From Staphylococcus sp. KG4-3 (GTDB lineage: Bacteria; Bacillota; Bacilli; Staphylococcales; Staphylococcaceae), in contig NZ_CP166245.1 in NCBI RefSeq assembly GCF_033597815.2, positions 2,170,001-2,234,000 on the forward strand: 64,000 nt of DNA. Reading direction: 5' to 3'. Each line of letters starts with the position of its first letter. The stretch's first letter is position 1. Shown here piece by piece: positions 26,873 to 35,073 of this stretch. The notes under the pieces were generated by a model. That model was not told the origin of the DNA and searched no databases. It saw only the letters and a program-made list of their open reading frames with translations. The position numbers were made by a program, and so were the translations under genes.

Positions 26873-27034
26873 ATAAATAAAACCGACTAGCGATGCTAGT
26901 CGGTTAAATAGAAAGGAAAGTAAGTAATAAATATTGAAGATGTTTGATTAGTAACTCGTACGAATAGATGTTAACAAAACTATTATGTAATAGCCTACCC
27001 CTTTGTCATCTAATCGCTATCCCCTTGTTACTAA
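26873..27034 (-). ncRNA. rsaI: RsaI (RsaOG)-type small regulatory RNA
   Basis: No protein is encoded here, but the minus strand has the layout of a small RNA gene. A promoter with TTACAT (-35, near 27067-27062) and TAATAT (-10, near 27043-27038) is overlapped by a cre site. The transcript carries two G-tracks (CAAGGGGATAG and CAAAGGGGTAGG near 27027-26990), a pyrimidine-rich stretch (ACTTTCCTTTCTATTT) and a terminator hairpin AACCGACTAGC/GCTAGTCGGTT (26881-26905) followed by TTTTATTT. S. aureus RsaI, a CcpA-repressed RNA of about 144 nt with G-tracks and a C/U-rich region, lies next to the same inositol-monophosphatase gene. Exact ends are estimates. Confidence 0.75.
26881..26905 (-). terminator. 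Terminator of the RsaI-type RNA
   Basis: AACCGACTAGC and GCTAGTCGGTT pair over 11 bases with a three-base loop. The minus strand continues TTTTATTTATG, while the plus side has no T-run. Confidence 0.85.
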
Positions 27035-27061
27035 ATTCATATTAACATAATCCTTTCGAAA

Positions 27062-27077
27062 ATGTAAGCGTTTTCTT
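27062..27077 (-). promoter_or_regulatory. cre (CcpA) site in the RsaI promoter
   Basis: The minus strand reads AAGAAAACGCTTACAT, which fits the cre consensus WTGNAANCGNWWNCAW at all but one position. It overlaps the proposed -35 element, suiting CcpA repression. Confidence 0.75.
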
Positions 27078-27170
27078 TAATTTTTTAAAAATTTATTTTC
27101 TAAATGTCGTCATTGTCACTTTTATGCTATAATAAATGTAATATGTAATCATTCGGGAGGTGACTTTCTA

Positions 27171-27863
27171 ATGAACAAACGCGAAAGACAAAATAAACTT
27201 GTTCTAGCCATTCAAGAGAATAAACAGATTACAGCATCAGAGTTAGCTTCAAATTTAAATGTGTCAAAACGTACTATTTTAAGAGATATTCAAGATTTAG
27301 AAGATCAAGGTGTTAAAATACTAGCAAAACACGGCAAACTTGGTGGTTATCAACTGCAAGAAACACCAAATAGTTATGAAATTGAGCTGACTGAGAATCA
27401 ATTATCTGCTTTATTCTTGGTACTCAATGAAAGTCAATCATATACAACGCTTCCATACAGAGAAGAAATTAATGCTATTATTAAAAAATGTCTCAACTTA
27501 CCTTATACTAAAATGAGACGAACACTAAAAAAACTAGATCGTTATATTAAATTTGACAAACAACAACACACAAACTTACCACCCATCTTTTCGGATGTAC
27601 TCATTTATAGTACCGAAAGAAACGTAATGGCGATGGAATTTTACAACAACAATCAAGTTGTAACAGAAAATGTCATTTTTATTGGCCTTTTATGTGATGA
27701 AGGATTGTGGAAAGCAATTATCTTTGAAATTGGACTCGGTAAAACAAATGAAATTCCGATTATTGATATTCATGATATTTCGTATTCATTTGAAAAAACA
27801 ATTAAGACACAAGATATAAATATAAACAACTATCAGCAATTTTTAAATCCAACTGAGTCCTAA
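27171..27863 (+). CDS. YafY/HTH_11-type transcriptional regulator
   Basis: A 230-residue DNA-binding protein. The N-terminal winged helix-turn-helix (about residues 5-60) reads ITASELASNLNVSKRTILRDIQDL, the DeoR/YafY pattern, followed by a GGYQL wing. The C-terminal part has the spacing of the YafY linker and a divergent WYL-like region in which the Trp-Tyr-Leu signature is not recognisable (GLLCDEGLWKAIIFE near 175). It would sense an unknown ligand. The ATG follows CGGGAGGTGA. The gene terminates within its own hairpin and may control the neighbouring genes, but no operator is identified. Confidence 0.8.
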   Translation: MNKRERQNKLVLAIQENKQITASELASNLNVSKRTILRDIQDLEDQGVKILAKHGKLGGYQLQETPNSYEIELTENQLSALFLVLNESQSYTTLPYREEINAIIKKCLNLPYTKMRRTLKKLDRYIKFDKQQHTNLPPIFSDVLIYSTERNVMAMEFYNNNQVVTENVIFIGLLCDEGLWKAIIFEIGLGKTNEIPIIDIHDISYSFEKTIKTQDININNYQQFLNPTES

Positions 27864-27877
27864 TGTGCCAGTTGGAT
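27847..27877 (+). terminator. Terminator overlapping the end of the YafY-like gene
   Basis: ATCCAACTG (27847-27855) inside the last codons pairs with CAGTTGGAT (27869-27877), followed by TTTTTTATTTT. Confidence 0.85.
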
Positions 27878-27898
27878 TTTTTATTTTCTGTTTTGTTC

Positions 27899-27932
27899 CA
27901 AGTTCAATTTGCAATTAAGTAAATTGAACTTG
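27899..27932. repeat. Perfect inverted repeat upstream of a small orphan gene
   Basis: CAAGTTCAATTT (27899-27910) and AAATTGAACTTG (27921-27932) are exact complements with a ten-base spacer. No T-run follows, so it is more operator-like than terminator-like. No known regulator site matches it. Confidence 0.7.
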
Positions 27933-28057
27933 AAACTAAGCTAATATAACAACCTCTACTACATTCCACTAAATAATGTTCATTTATTTTAAATATTTAT
28001 CTACGCTTTAAAATCTATCTAATATTAAAATCATAAATTACGAAAGGATGTCTTTTT

Positions 28058-28387
28058 ATGTATCACCTAGAATTACACAACTTAGAACAACGTATAATGA
28101 AATTATTAAATTTAATCGAATTATACAAATATGGCATTATGACCAATCATAGAGACAAATTAAAATTTCAGCAAAACTTACATATATACATAGAACACGA
28201 CTACAACGACTTTATTCAAAATAATTTACAACACAATTCCCTTTTTCATTATAACTATTTCAACTTTCTATCCAATCAAATAGAAGATCCAATGGATGAG
28301 TTCACAATTGGCAATACGCTTAAACATATTGAAATTATCCAAGGACAATTACTCAAAATACTAAAATCACTCTCCTTTATTTTGTAA
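28058..28387 (+). CDS. Small hypothetical protein, His/Asn-rich
   Basis: A 109-residue soluble, mostly helical protein that I do not recognise. It opens with a possible coiled-coil helix (LELHNLEQRIMKLLNLIEL, residues 4-22), has a middle rich in His, Asn, Phe and Tyr, and closes with a second amphipathic helix (HIEIIQGQLLKILKSLSFIL). The ATG at 28058 has a GAAAGGATG site, supporting real translation. A perfect inverted repeat lies about 130 bases upstream. It stands between the YafY-like regulator and the mupG operon with its own spacing on both sides. Confidence 0.65.
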   Translation: MYHLELHNLEQRIMKLLNLIELYKYGIMTNHRDKLKFQQNLHIYIEHDYNDFIQNNLQHNSLFHYNYFNFLSNQIEDPMDEFTIGNTLKHIEIIQGQLLKILKSLSFIL

Positions 28388-28422
28388 TAAAATTTCACTT
28401 TAAGGTTTTATTGAAAACGAAA

Positions 28423-28451
28423 TTGTAATAGTTTTTCATGTATTGTACAAT
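28423..28451 (+). promoter_or_regulatory. Promoter of the mupG-murQPR operon
   Basis: TTGTAA (28423-28428), a 17-base spacer and TACAAT (28446-28451) form a sigma-A-type promoter 35 bases before the mupG start. A cre site begins on its -10 element. Confidence 0.65.
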
Positions 28452-28465
28452 GAAAACGATTACAG
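28450..28465 (+). promoter_or_regulatory. cre (CcpA) site of the mupG operon
   Basis: ATGAAAACGATTACAG fits the core of the cre consensus WTGNAANCGNWWNCA fully. It spans the expected transcription start, so CcpA would block this amino-sugar operon when preferred sugars are present. Confidence 0.85.
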
Positions 28466-28485
28466 TAATTAAGGAGTGATAACTG

Positions 28486-29544
28486 ATGCATGGCTTTTCC
28501 ATTTATCTCGGCCCCCCCATCGATAAGTCGTATATACGACGCATGGTCGATTTAGGGTACAAAACGATTTTTACTTCAGTTCAAATACCTGAAGATAATG
28601 ATGACACTAAATATCGCTATTTGGGAGAACTTTTAGATTTTTTATCAAACGACCAGCTGAACTATATGATTGATATCAATCCTTCATTGCTGGATCATCA
28701 TTTTTATGAATTTTTAAAACAATATGACTCTGCGCAATTTATTATTCGAATTGATCATAGTACTTCTATTGACATTGTTAATGAAATTATAAGTAATGAT
28801 TTTCAATGTTGTTTAAACGCTAGTATTATTTCAGATCATTTACTACAACATTTATATCAACACTTAAATCATTTTAATTATTTATGTTATTGCCATAACT
28901 ATTATCCTCGCCCTGACACAGGGTTAGAAGCGCAATTTGTTAAATCACAAAACGACTTGATTTTAGCGTATAATCCTCAGGCTAATATTTATGGGTTTAT
29001 TGCAGGAACTACACTTCGCGGGCCACTTTTCAAAGGCTTACCAACAATAGAAACTACGAGATATTTGCATACAATTGAGAGCGCCCAATTGCTTCAAGAC
29101 TTAAATACACACCATATTATGATTGGTGATCCGTATTTAAACTGTCATCGTGCGCAACAACTTATTTCATTTTTAAAACAGAGACATTTTAACTTATCAA
29201 TAACATTACTTGATACACAGGCAGAAGAGATTTTACTAAAACCTCACACAGTTCGTCCTGACAATCCCGGTAATTTAATCAGATCTCAAGAAGCACGCCA
29301 TTACTGTAAAGCTGATATACAGCCATCATTGATAACCGAAAGGACACTCGGAGCAATAACTTTAGACAATAAACATAACGGACGTTATCAAGGTGAATTA
29401 CAAATCATTAAGAAAGTATTACCACCTCATAAAAATATCAATGTTGTAGCGCAAATTGATACCGACGACATACCCATCATCAACAGTATGCGACCTAATG
29501 ATTCATTTGAATTCACTATAAATGCTAAGGAGTTGAAATCATGA
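28486..29544 (+). CDS. mupG: MupG-type 6-phospho-N-acetylmuramidase (DUF871)
   Basis: A 352-residue protein of the DUF871 family with an N-terminal TIM-barrel-like domain ([18 protein letters not shown] at 3-20, [10 protein letters not shown] near 29) and a C-terminal cyclophilin-like domain (about 240-350, with [18 protein letters not shown] at its start). In S. aureus MupG splits intracellular MurNAc-6-phosphate-GlcNAc, which the MurP permease imports from wall debris. The stop overlaps the murQ start by four bases (ATGA), and murQ, murP and a regulator follow in order, the complete peptidoglycan-sugar recycling set. The ATG follows AAGGAGTGA. Confidence 0.9.
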   Translation: MHGFSIYLGPPIDKSYIRRMVDLGYKTIFTSVQIPEDNDDTKYRYLGELLDFLSNDQLNYMIDINPSLLDHHFYEFLKQYDSAQFIIRIDHSTSIDIVNEIISNDFQCCLNASIISDHLLQHLYQHLNHFNYLCYCHNYYPRPDTGLEAQFVKSQNDLILAYNPQANIYGFIAGTTLRGPLFKGLPTIETTRYLHTIESAQLLQDLNTHHIMIGDPYLNCHRAQQLISFLKQRHFNLSITLLDTQAEEILLKPHTVRPDNPGNLIRSQEARHYCKADIQPSLITERTLGAITLDNKHNGRYQGELQIIKKVLPPHKNINVVAQIDTDDIPIINSMRPNDSFEFTINAKELKS

Positions 29545-30428
29545 AAAAATCAATAACCGAATCAAGAAATGAAGCAACCATGCATTTAGATGAAATGACT
29601 ATTCAACAAGCTTTAGAAACGATGAATGCAGAAGACCAAAAGGTACCAGAGCAAATAAAAGTCATCTTGCCTGAATTAACGAAAGTAATTGAAATTACCA
29701 CACACCAGTTTAAACAAGGTGGCCGTATTATATATATCGGAGCAGGTACAAGTGGTCGGTTAGGCGTACTTGATGCCGCCGAATGCGTACCGACATTTAA
29801 TACGAATAAAAATGAGGTCATTGGTTTAATCGCTGGTGGACAACGTGCGATGACTGTTGCAGTTGAAGGTGCAGAAGATGATGAAAATCTCGCACAGGAA
29901 GATTTAAAGCACATCCATCTTTCTGAAAAAGATGTTGTTATTGGTATTGCTGCAAGTGGTAGTACCCCTTACGTCAAAGGAGGACTAAAATTCGCAAACA
30001 AAGTTGGTGCATCTACCGTAGCAATTTCTTGTAATGTAGACACTCAAATTAGCAAATTAGCCCAATACCCTATTGAAGTTAATGTTGGACCAGAAGTATT
30101 AACTGGTTCTACTAGACTAAAATCAGGAACTGCACAAAAATTAATATTGAATATGATATCTACTATCACAATGGTTGGTGTTGGTAAAGTGTACGACAAC
30201 CTTATGGTTGATGTTAAAGCAACAAATCAAAAATTAATTGATCGCTCTATTCGTATAATCCAAGATATTTGCAATACCACATACGAGCAATCTCAAATAT
30301 TATATGAAGACGCAGACCAAAATTTAAAAGTTGCTGTTGTCATGCACCTATGCGATATATCCAAATCGGAAGCTTCAAAACGTTTACAACAAAACGACAA
30401 TATTATCAAACAAGCCATTAAAGACTAA
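29541..30428 (+). CDS. murQ: N-acetylmuramic acid 6-phosphate etherase MurQ
   Basis: A 295-residue SIS-domain lyase that removes the lactyl ether from MurNAc-6-phosphate to give GlcNAc-6-phosphate and lactate. Family signatures are strong: [20 protein letters not shown] near residues 70-89, where the Glu is catalytic, [16 protein letters not shown] near 134-149, and [21 protein letters not shown] near 190-210, where substrate phosphate is bound. The ATG overlaps the mupG stop. It lies 72 bases before murP in the same operon. Confidence 0.95.
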   Translation: MKKSITESRNEATMHLDEMTIQQALETMNAEDQKVPEQIKVILPELTKVIEITTHQFKQGGRIIYIGAGTSGRLGVLDAAECVPTFNTNKNEVIGLIAGGQRAMTVAVEGAEDDENLAQEDLKHIHLSEKDVVIGIAASGSTPYVKGGLKFANKVGASTVAISCNVDTQISKLAQYPIEVNVGPEVLTGSTRLKSGTAQKLILNMISTITMVGVGKVYDNLMVDVKATNQKLIDRSIRIIQDICNTTYEQSQILYEDADQNLKVAVVMHLCDISKSEASKRLQQNDNIIKQAIKD

Positions 30429-30500
30429 TTACTTTTAAATACAACTGTCACTTATTTATACATTTCATAAATCTTTAATGACAAAAAAGGAGGTCATTTT

Positions 30501-31940
30501 ATGACAAAAGAGCAAATACTTGCCGAAAATATCATAGACGCTGTAGGCGGACTTGATAATATGGATAACGTTATTAATTGTATGACTCGAGTTAGAATAA
30601 AAGTACTCAATGAAGATAAGGTTGACTATGAGAAACTGAAAGCAATTAAAGGCGTGATGGGTGTCGTAAAAGACGATCGCGTACAGGTTGTTGTCGGACC
30701 AGGAACGGTGAATAAAGTTGCTACTCATATGTCCGACTTAAGTGGTGTACGTTTAGGTGAAACTATCCCCCATAACACTAAAAATTACCGTGCGGATGCT
30801 GAAGCGAAAGCTAAAGAAAATAAAACTTCTATTCAAAGTAAACAGCAACGCGGTAAATTTAATAAATTACTAAAAACAATTGCTAATATCTTTATACCAC
30901 TTATTCCGGCATTTATTGGGGCAGGTTTAATTGGTGGTATCGCGGCTGTATTAAGTAACCTTTTATCGGCTGGTCAGATTTCTGGCGAATGGGTAACACA
31001 ACTCGTCACAGTTTTTAATGTTATTAAAGATGGTATGCTGGCGTATTTGGCAATCTTTACTGGTATCAATGCAGCTAAAGAATTTGGCGCTACACCAGGT
31101 TTAGGTGGTGTTATTGGTGGTACAACATTATTAACGGGTTTAACTGATGAAAATATGATTACCAACATTTTCACAGGCGAACCGTTACAAGCTGGTCAAG
31201 GTGGTATAATTGGCGTAATTTTTGCAGTATGGCTCCTTAGTATCGTTGAGAAACGATTACATAAAATTGTGCCAAATGCCATAGATATTATCGTTACGCC
31301 AACAATTACTCTGTTTATTATAGGACTTCTAACAATCTTTATTTTTATGCCTTTAGCTGGCTTCGTTTCAGATGGACTTGTCTCAGTTATCAATGCAATT
31401 ATCGACATTGGTGGCGTCTTTAGTGGATTTATTATTGGCGCCTTTTTCCTACCATTAGTTATGTTAGGTTTGCATCATATGTTCACACCTATTCACATTG
31501 AGATGATCAATCAAACTGGTGCAACTTATTTATTACCAATTGCCGCTATGGCTGGTGCTGGACAAGTCGGAGCTGCTTTAGCATTGTGGGTAAGATGTAG
31601 TAAAAACACAACGCTAAGGGATACACTTAAAGGTGCCCTACCGGTTGGTTTTTTAGGAATTGGTGAGCCTCTTATATACGGTGTTACCTTACCTTTAGGT
31701 AAACCATTTATAACGGCTTGTATTGGCGGTGGTATCGGTGGCGCTGTCATTGGAGGCATTGGCCATATTGGAGCAACCGCAATTGGTCCAAGTGGCATAT
31801 CATTATTACCATTGATTTCGGACCACATGTACTTAGGCTATATAGCCGGATTACTTGCAGCATATGCCGGTGGTTTCTTATTCACTTATTTCTTTGGCAC
31901 TACAAAGGCTATGCGAGAAACTGATACTCTAGGTGATTAA
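30501..31940 (+). CDS. murP: MurNAc-type PTS permease, IIBC
   Basis: A 479-residue sugar PTS permease with an N-terminal IIB domain (residues 1-85, phosphorylated Cys27 in VINCMTRVR) and a C-terminal IIC domain of about ten helices (110-470), including the [18 protein letters not shown] substrate loop. It has no IIA domain, so the phosphoryl group must come from a shared IIA such as Crr. The position after mupG and murQ marks it as the importer of MurNAc or MurNAc-GlcNAc. The ATG follows AAAGGAGG. The IIC start is preceded by a charged linker typical of the family. Confidence 0.92.
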   Translation: MTKEQILAENIIDAVGGLDNMDNVINCMTRVRIKVLNEDKVDYEKLKAIKGVMGVVKDDRVQVVVGPGTVNKVATHMSDLSGVRLGETIPHNTKNYRADAEAKAKENKTSIQSKQQRGKFNKLLKTIANIFIPLIPAFIGAGLIGGIAAVLSNLLSAGQISGEWVTQLVTVFNVIKDGMLAYLAIFTGINAAKEFGATPGLGGVIGGTTLLTGLTDENMITNIFTGEPLQAGQGGIIGVIFAVWLLSIVEKRLHKIVPNAIDIIVTPTITLFIIGLLTIFIFMPLAGFVSDGLVSVINAIIDIGGVFSGFIIGAFFLPLVMLGLHHMFTPIHIEMINQTGATYLLPIAAMAGAGQVGAALALWVRCSKNTTLRDTLKGALPVGFLGIGEPLIYGVTLPLGKPFITACIGGGIGGAVIGGIGHIGATAIGPSGISLLPLISDHMYLGYIAGLLAAYAGGFLFTYFFGTTKAMRETDTLGD

Positions 31941-31942
31941 CT

Positions 31943-32818
31943 ATGTCCAACGTATTATATAAAATTGATCGACAATACCCAGAATTAACTAAAAGTGAGA
32001 AAAAAATTGCTGATTATATCTTAAATACACCACACAAGATTATCAATATGTCAGTTCAAGATTTATCTCATGAAATAGATACAAGTACCGCTTCTATTGT
32101 TAGATTCAGTAAGAAAATGACTGAAAAAGGGTTTCAAGAACTTAAAATAGCTATATCTCGGTATTTACCCGAAGAAACATTAAATAACAATCATCTGGAA
32201 TTAATGAATAATGAATCTGTAGATGTATTGAAGTCTAAAATGTTGTCACGTGTTACCAATACGATGAGCTTCGTTTCGAACCATATTGAGAATGAAAATA
32301 TAGATATGATATGCGCAAAGATGCAAAATGCTCGCACAATTTTTCTATTTGGTTACGGGGCTTCACTTGTTATTGTTACAGACCTATTTCAAAAGTTATC
32401 TAGAATTGGATTAAATGTAAGACTTTTGCAAGAAACACATTTGTTCATGTCTACACTTGCTACACATGATGAACGTGATTGTATTATATTTGTGACAAAT
32501 CAAGGTAGCCACAGTGAATTGCAGTCCATGGCAAAAGTAGCAACAGATTACCAAATTCCTATAATAACTATTTCAAGTTCGAACGATAATCCTATTGCAA
32601 AAATATCAGATTATACATTGATATATGGTCAAACAGATGAAAACGAATTACGTATGGCTGCAACAACATCTTTATTTGCTCAATTGTTCACAGTCGATAT
32701 TTTATATTACCGTTACATCGCGTTAAATTACGACAAATCATTAGACGCTATTACTCAATCTAAAATGGCTTTAGATAATTATCGAAAGCATTTATCAAAT
32801 ATATATTTCAAACATTAA
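31943..32818 (+). CDS. murR: RpiR-family regulator of the amino-sugar operon (MurR type)
   Basis: A 291-residue regulator with an N-terminal HTH_6 domain (about 1-75; STASIVRFSKKMTEKGFQELK is the recognition part, in two pieces) and a SIS domain (about 125-260) that binds a phosphosugar (TIFLFGYGASLVIVTDLFQKLSRIG, in parts; TNQGSHSEL near 190). It starts two bases after the murP stop, so it is the last gene of the operon and likely senses MurNAc-6-phosphate. Caution: S. aureus carries a separate RpiR regulator (RpiRC) at this chromosomal position, so orthology is unsettled. Its AGGTGA site overlaps the murP end. Confidence 0.8.
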   Translation: MSNVLYKIDRQYPELTKSEKKIADYILNTPHKIINMSVQDLSHEIDTSTASIVRFSKKMTEKGFQELKIAISRYLPEETLNNNHLELMNNESVDVLKSKMLSRVTNTMSFVSNHIENENIDMICAKMQNARTIFLFGYGASLVIVTDLFQKLSRIGLNVRLLQETHLFMSTLATHDERDCIIFVTNQGSHSELQSMAKVATDYQIPIITISSSNDNPIAKISDYTLIYGQTDENELRMAATTSLFAQLFTVDILYYRYIALNYDKSLDAITQSKMALDNYRKHLSNIYFKH

Positions 32819-32821
32819 CAT

Positions 32822-32867
32822 AAATCCAACCTAGCAACTGTTTCTTTACGTTGAGTAGGTTGGATTT
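32822..32867 (+). terminator. Terminator of the mupG-murR operon
   Basis: AAATCCAACCTA (32822-32833) pairs exactly with TAGGTTGGATTT (32856-32867); ATGTTTTTA follows. It begins four bases after the murR stop. Confidence 0.9.
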
Positions 32868-32930
32868 ATGTTTTTATAATTACTGTATGAATCAAAAATT
32901 TTAGTTCATATAATTTTTAACCACCAAATA

Positions 32931-32989
32931 AAGAAAGAAGCGAGAGATAAACCAATGTTTATGTGATTTATCAAACTCACTTCTTTCTT
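32931..32989 (-). terminator. Terminator of phoB-type gene
   Basis: AAGAAAGAAGCGAG (32931-32944) pairs with CTCACTTCTTTCTT (32976-32989) with one wobble, extended by an inner GATAAA/TTTATC pair. The minus strand continues into TTTATTTGG. Confidence 0.75.
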
Positions 32990-33045
32990 ATTCATCATTA
33001 TTTATAATTTTTTCACTGATTTTAGACTAATTTTATTTTATTCAA

Positions 33046-34473
33046 TTAGTTTTGTTCATTTTTGAAGAAATCAAAGATATTGTTCGCATTATCTGTATTG
33101 TTAATATTTCCTCTAAAATGCTCACTACCAGGTCCGTATGCATATGTGTTTACATCTTCGCCAGTATGACCATATGTTGTCCAGCCAGTGTGAGATTTGT
33201 CATTAATTGGTTTTTGTACTGCATCTTGTACTTTTTGCATTTGTTCTTTATATTCATCCGATTCTTTATCTAGTTTATTAAGTTTTGTTGCTTCATCTTT
33301 AACTTTATCAATTTGTGATTGCTCAACTTCAAAACCATAGCCGTCTTGAATTACTTTTTGTGGGTCTTTGCCTTCAGTAATTTCTTTAGTCATATGCATA
33401 CCTGAGTGTTTCATAGAATGAATTGCTTCTGGGTTCCACACATAATCTTTGCCTTTAGCAATAGACAAACCACCAGTTGAATGGTCTGCCGTTGCAACGA
33501 CTAATGTATCAGGATTTGATTTTGCATAATTTGTAGCAAATTCAAAGGTTTTTTCGAAACCATTCATTTCAGACATTACACCGGTTATATCATTTGGATG
33601 ACCAGCTTTATCTATAGAGGCACCTTCTACCATTAAGAAGAAACCTTTATCATTTTCTTGTAATTTATTTACTGCTGTATCTGCCATATCTAGAAGTTTA
33701 GGATTTTTATCTGGTGCATCGATTTGCAACGGCATATCATTATCTGCAAACAGCCCTAAGATTTTTTTGTTCGTAGATTGTTTCATATCTGTTTTATTAT
33801 CGACAACATCATAGCCGTCTTTTTTAAACTTATCTACTAAATTACCATTTTCTTTACCAAAATATTCTGCGCCGCCACCGAGTAAGACATCTACTTTATG
33901 CTCACCATTAATTTTATCGTTATAGAATTGTTTAGCAATTTCATCTTTTTTATCACGGCTATCAACATGTGCTGCGTATGCTGCTGGCGTTGCATCAGTT
34001 AATTCTGCAGTAGAAACTAATCCAGTCGACTTGCCATTCTCTTTTGCTTGCTCTAACACAGTTTTTACTTTTTTCTTCTTATTATCAAAGCCAATTGCCC
34101 CATTATAAGTTTTGTGACCAGAACTAAACGCTGTTGCACCAGCCGCAGAATCAGTTACATTTTCTTTTGGGTCACTTGGATTTGTACGTTGATTCCCTAC
34201 TAGATATTTATCAAAAGCAGTTTTTTCCATTTCTTTTGTTTCTGGGTTATCAGCAAAATAACGATAAGCAGAATTGTATGAAGGGCCCATACCATCCCCA
34301 ACTAAAAATATTACATTCTTTGGATTTTTTGTATTACCCATATATGAAACATCATTTTCTTTTGACGCATGCCCTCCAGCCGAGGCATAGGTTGACTGCG
34401 CACTCCCCAACACAGTACCCATAACGATTACACTTGCCACAGAAACAGTTGCTAATTTGTTAAAAATTTTCAT
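33046..34473 (-). CDS. phoB: Secreted alkaline phosphatase
   Basis: A 475-residue exported alkaline phosphatase. Signal peptide residues 1 to about 31 (ending TYASA). The metal and active-site motifs are present: D60 in LVGDGMGPS, the nucleophile Ser109 in VTDSAAGATAFSSG, DATPAAYAAH, EGASIDKAGH near 285, ATADHSTGG near 330 and the C-terminal YGHTGEDV near 440. It releases phosphate from organic esters outside the cell and needs two Zn and one Mg. Like Bacillus enzymes it lacks the extra domains of the human form. The ATG follows AAAGGAGTT. A 17-bp palindrome lies 35 bases upstream. No pho regulon genes are adjacent. Confidence 0.92.
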   Translation of the reverse strand: MKIFNKLATVSVASVIVMGTVLGSAQSTYASAGGHASKENDVSYMGNTKNPKNVIFLVGDGMGPSYNSAYRYFADNPETKEMEKTAFDKYLVGNQRTNPSDPKENVTDSAAGATAFSSGHKTYNGAIGFDNKKKKVKTVLEQAKENGKSTGLVSTAELTDATPAAYAAHVDSRDKKDEIAKQFYNDKINGEHKVDVLLGGGAEYFGKENGNLVDKFKKDGYDVVDNKTDMKQSTNKKILGLFADNDMPLQIDAPDKNPKLLDMADTAVNKLQENDKGFFLMVEGASIDKAGHPNDITGVMSEMNGFEKTFEFATNYAKSNPDTLVVATADHSTGGLSIAKGKDYVWNPEAIHSMKHSGMHMTKEITEGKDPQKVIQDGYGFEVEQSQIDKVKDEATKLNKLDKESDEYKEQMQKVQDAVQKPINDKSHTGWTTYGHTGEDVNTYAYGPGSEHFRGNINNTDNANNIFDFFKNEQN

Positions 34474-34507
34474 AAAGTAATAACTCCTTTAAATATGTAT
34501 TATCGAC

Positions 34508-34524
34508 CTACACTTTAAGTGTAG
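34508..34524. promoter_or_regulatory. Palindrome upstream of phoB
   Basis: CTACACTTTAAGTGTAG is an inverted repeat of eight-base arms around a central T, 35 bases before the phoB start. It may be an operator; I do not recognise the regulator. Confidence 0.5.
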
Positions 34525-34721
34525 TGCACAAATTTTGAGTAATTATTTTAATGCAGTAAATTTTATGTAAATTAAAAATAAAGTTATGTATACAGTGCGC
34601 TAAAAACTTTCATACTGCTAACAATTAAAAATGATAGATGAACAAAAAAACTATCTTTGCTAAGCAACTTCGTTGTATCAATCCTTTCTCAACTAGGAGA
34701 TTAAATGACTATAAATAGACA

Positions 34722-34775
34722 AAGGAGCGAGACAGAAATCTAATTTATTTAAAAAGATTTCATCGTCCCACCCCA
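34722..34775. repeat. Staphylococcal GGAGCGAGACAGAAAT intergenic element
   Basis: AAGGAGCGAGACAGAAATCT followed by an AT loop and AGATTTCATCGTCCCACC. The inner GAAATCT/AGATTTC arms pair. Similar elements lie at 12235, 60463 and, in part, 955. Confidence 0.6.
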
Positions 34776-34810
34776 TTAAGATGACTATATTTGATAAAAA
34801 TAGAAGATTT

Positions 34811-34995
34811 ACCTGAGCTAACGTTCATGCATAAGTCACACTAGCTCTCAAAAACAGAACACCTGAGTAACTTCTCATGTGTAAGATCCACTAGCTCTCA
34901 AAAGCAGAACACCTGAGTAACTTCTCATGTGTAAGATCCACTAGCTCTCAAAAGCAGAACACCTGAGTAACTTCTCATGTGTAAGATCCACTAGC
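34811..34995. repeat. Tandem 50-bp repeats, about 3.7 copies
   Basis: The unit begins ACCTGAGTAACTTCTCATGT and continues GTAAGATCCACTAGCTCTCA then AAAGCAGAAC, exactly 50 bases. Copies start at 34811 (diverged), 34861, 34911 and 34961 (truncated at 34995). Copies two and three are identical across the unit. CCTGAG and CTCATG within each unit can pair as a small hairpin with one conserved mismatch. No unique spacers are present, so this is not a CRISPR array. Confidence 0.95.
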
Positions 34996-35007
34996 TTAAT
35001 AAATTAA

Positions 35008-35055
35008 GCAGTGGTTCTTTAAAGCAGTGGTTCTTTAAAGCAATGGTTCTTTAGA
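35008..35055. repeat. Tandem 16-bp repeats, three copies
   Basis: GCAGTGGTTCTTTAAA at 35008-35023 and 35024-35039, and the variant GCAATGGTTCTTTAGA at 35040-35055. They abut the 50-bp array and lie just past the stop of the amino-acid permease gene. GTGGTTCTT is also the edge sequence of the larger repeat family. Confidence 0.95.
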
Positions 35056-35073
35056 GCAGTGAGACTTTATACT

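Noticed and set aside
26985..27050. Tiny ORFs, or a plus-strand RsaE-like RNA with CCCCTTTG motifs
   Set aside because: The minus strand has the promoter, cre site and T-run terminator; plus-strand orientation has only a weak 5-bp hairpin at its end, and the ORFs are under ten codons.
34811..35055. CRISPR-like array
   Set aside because: The repeats are directly tandem with no unique spacers, and no cas genes are present.
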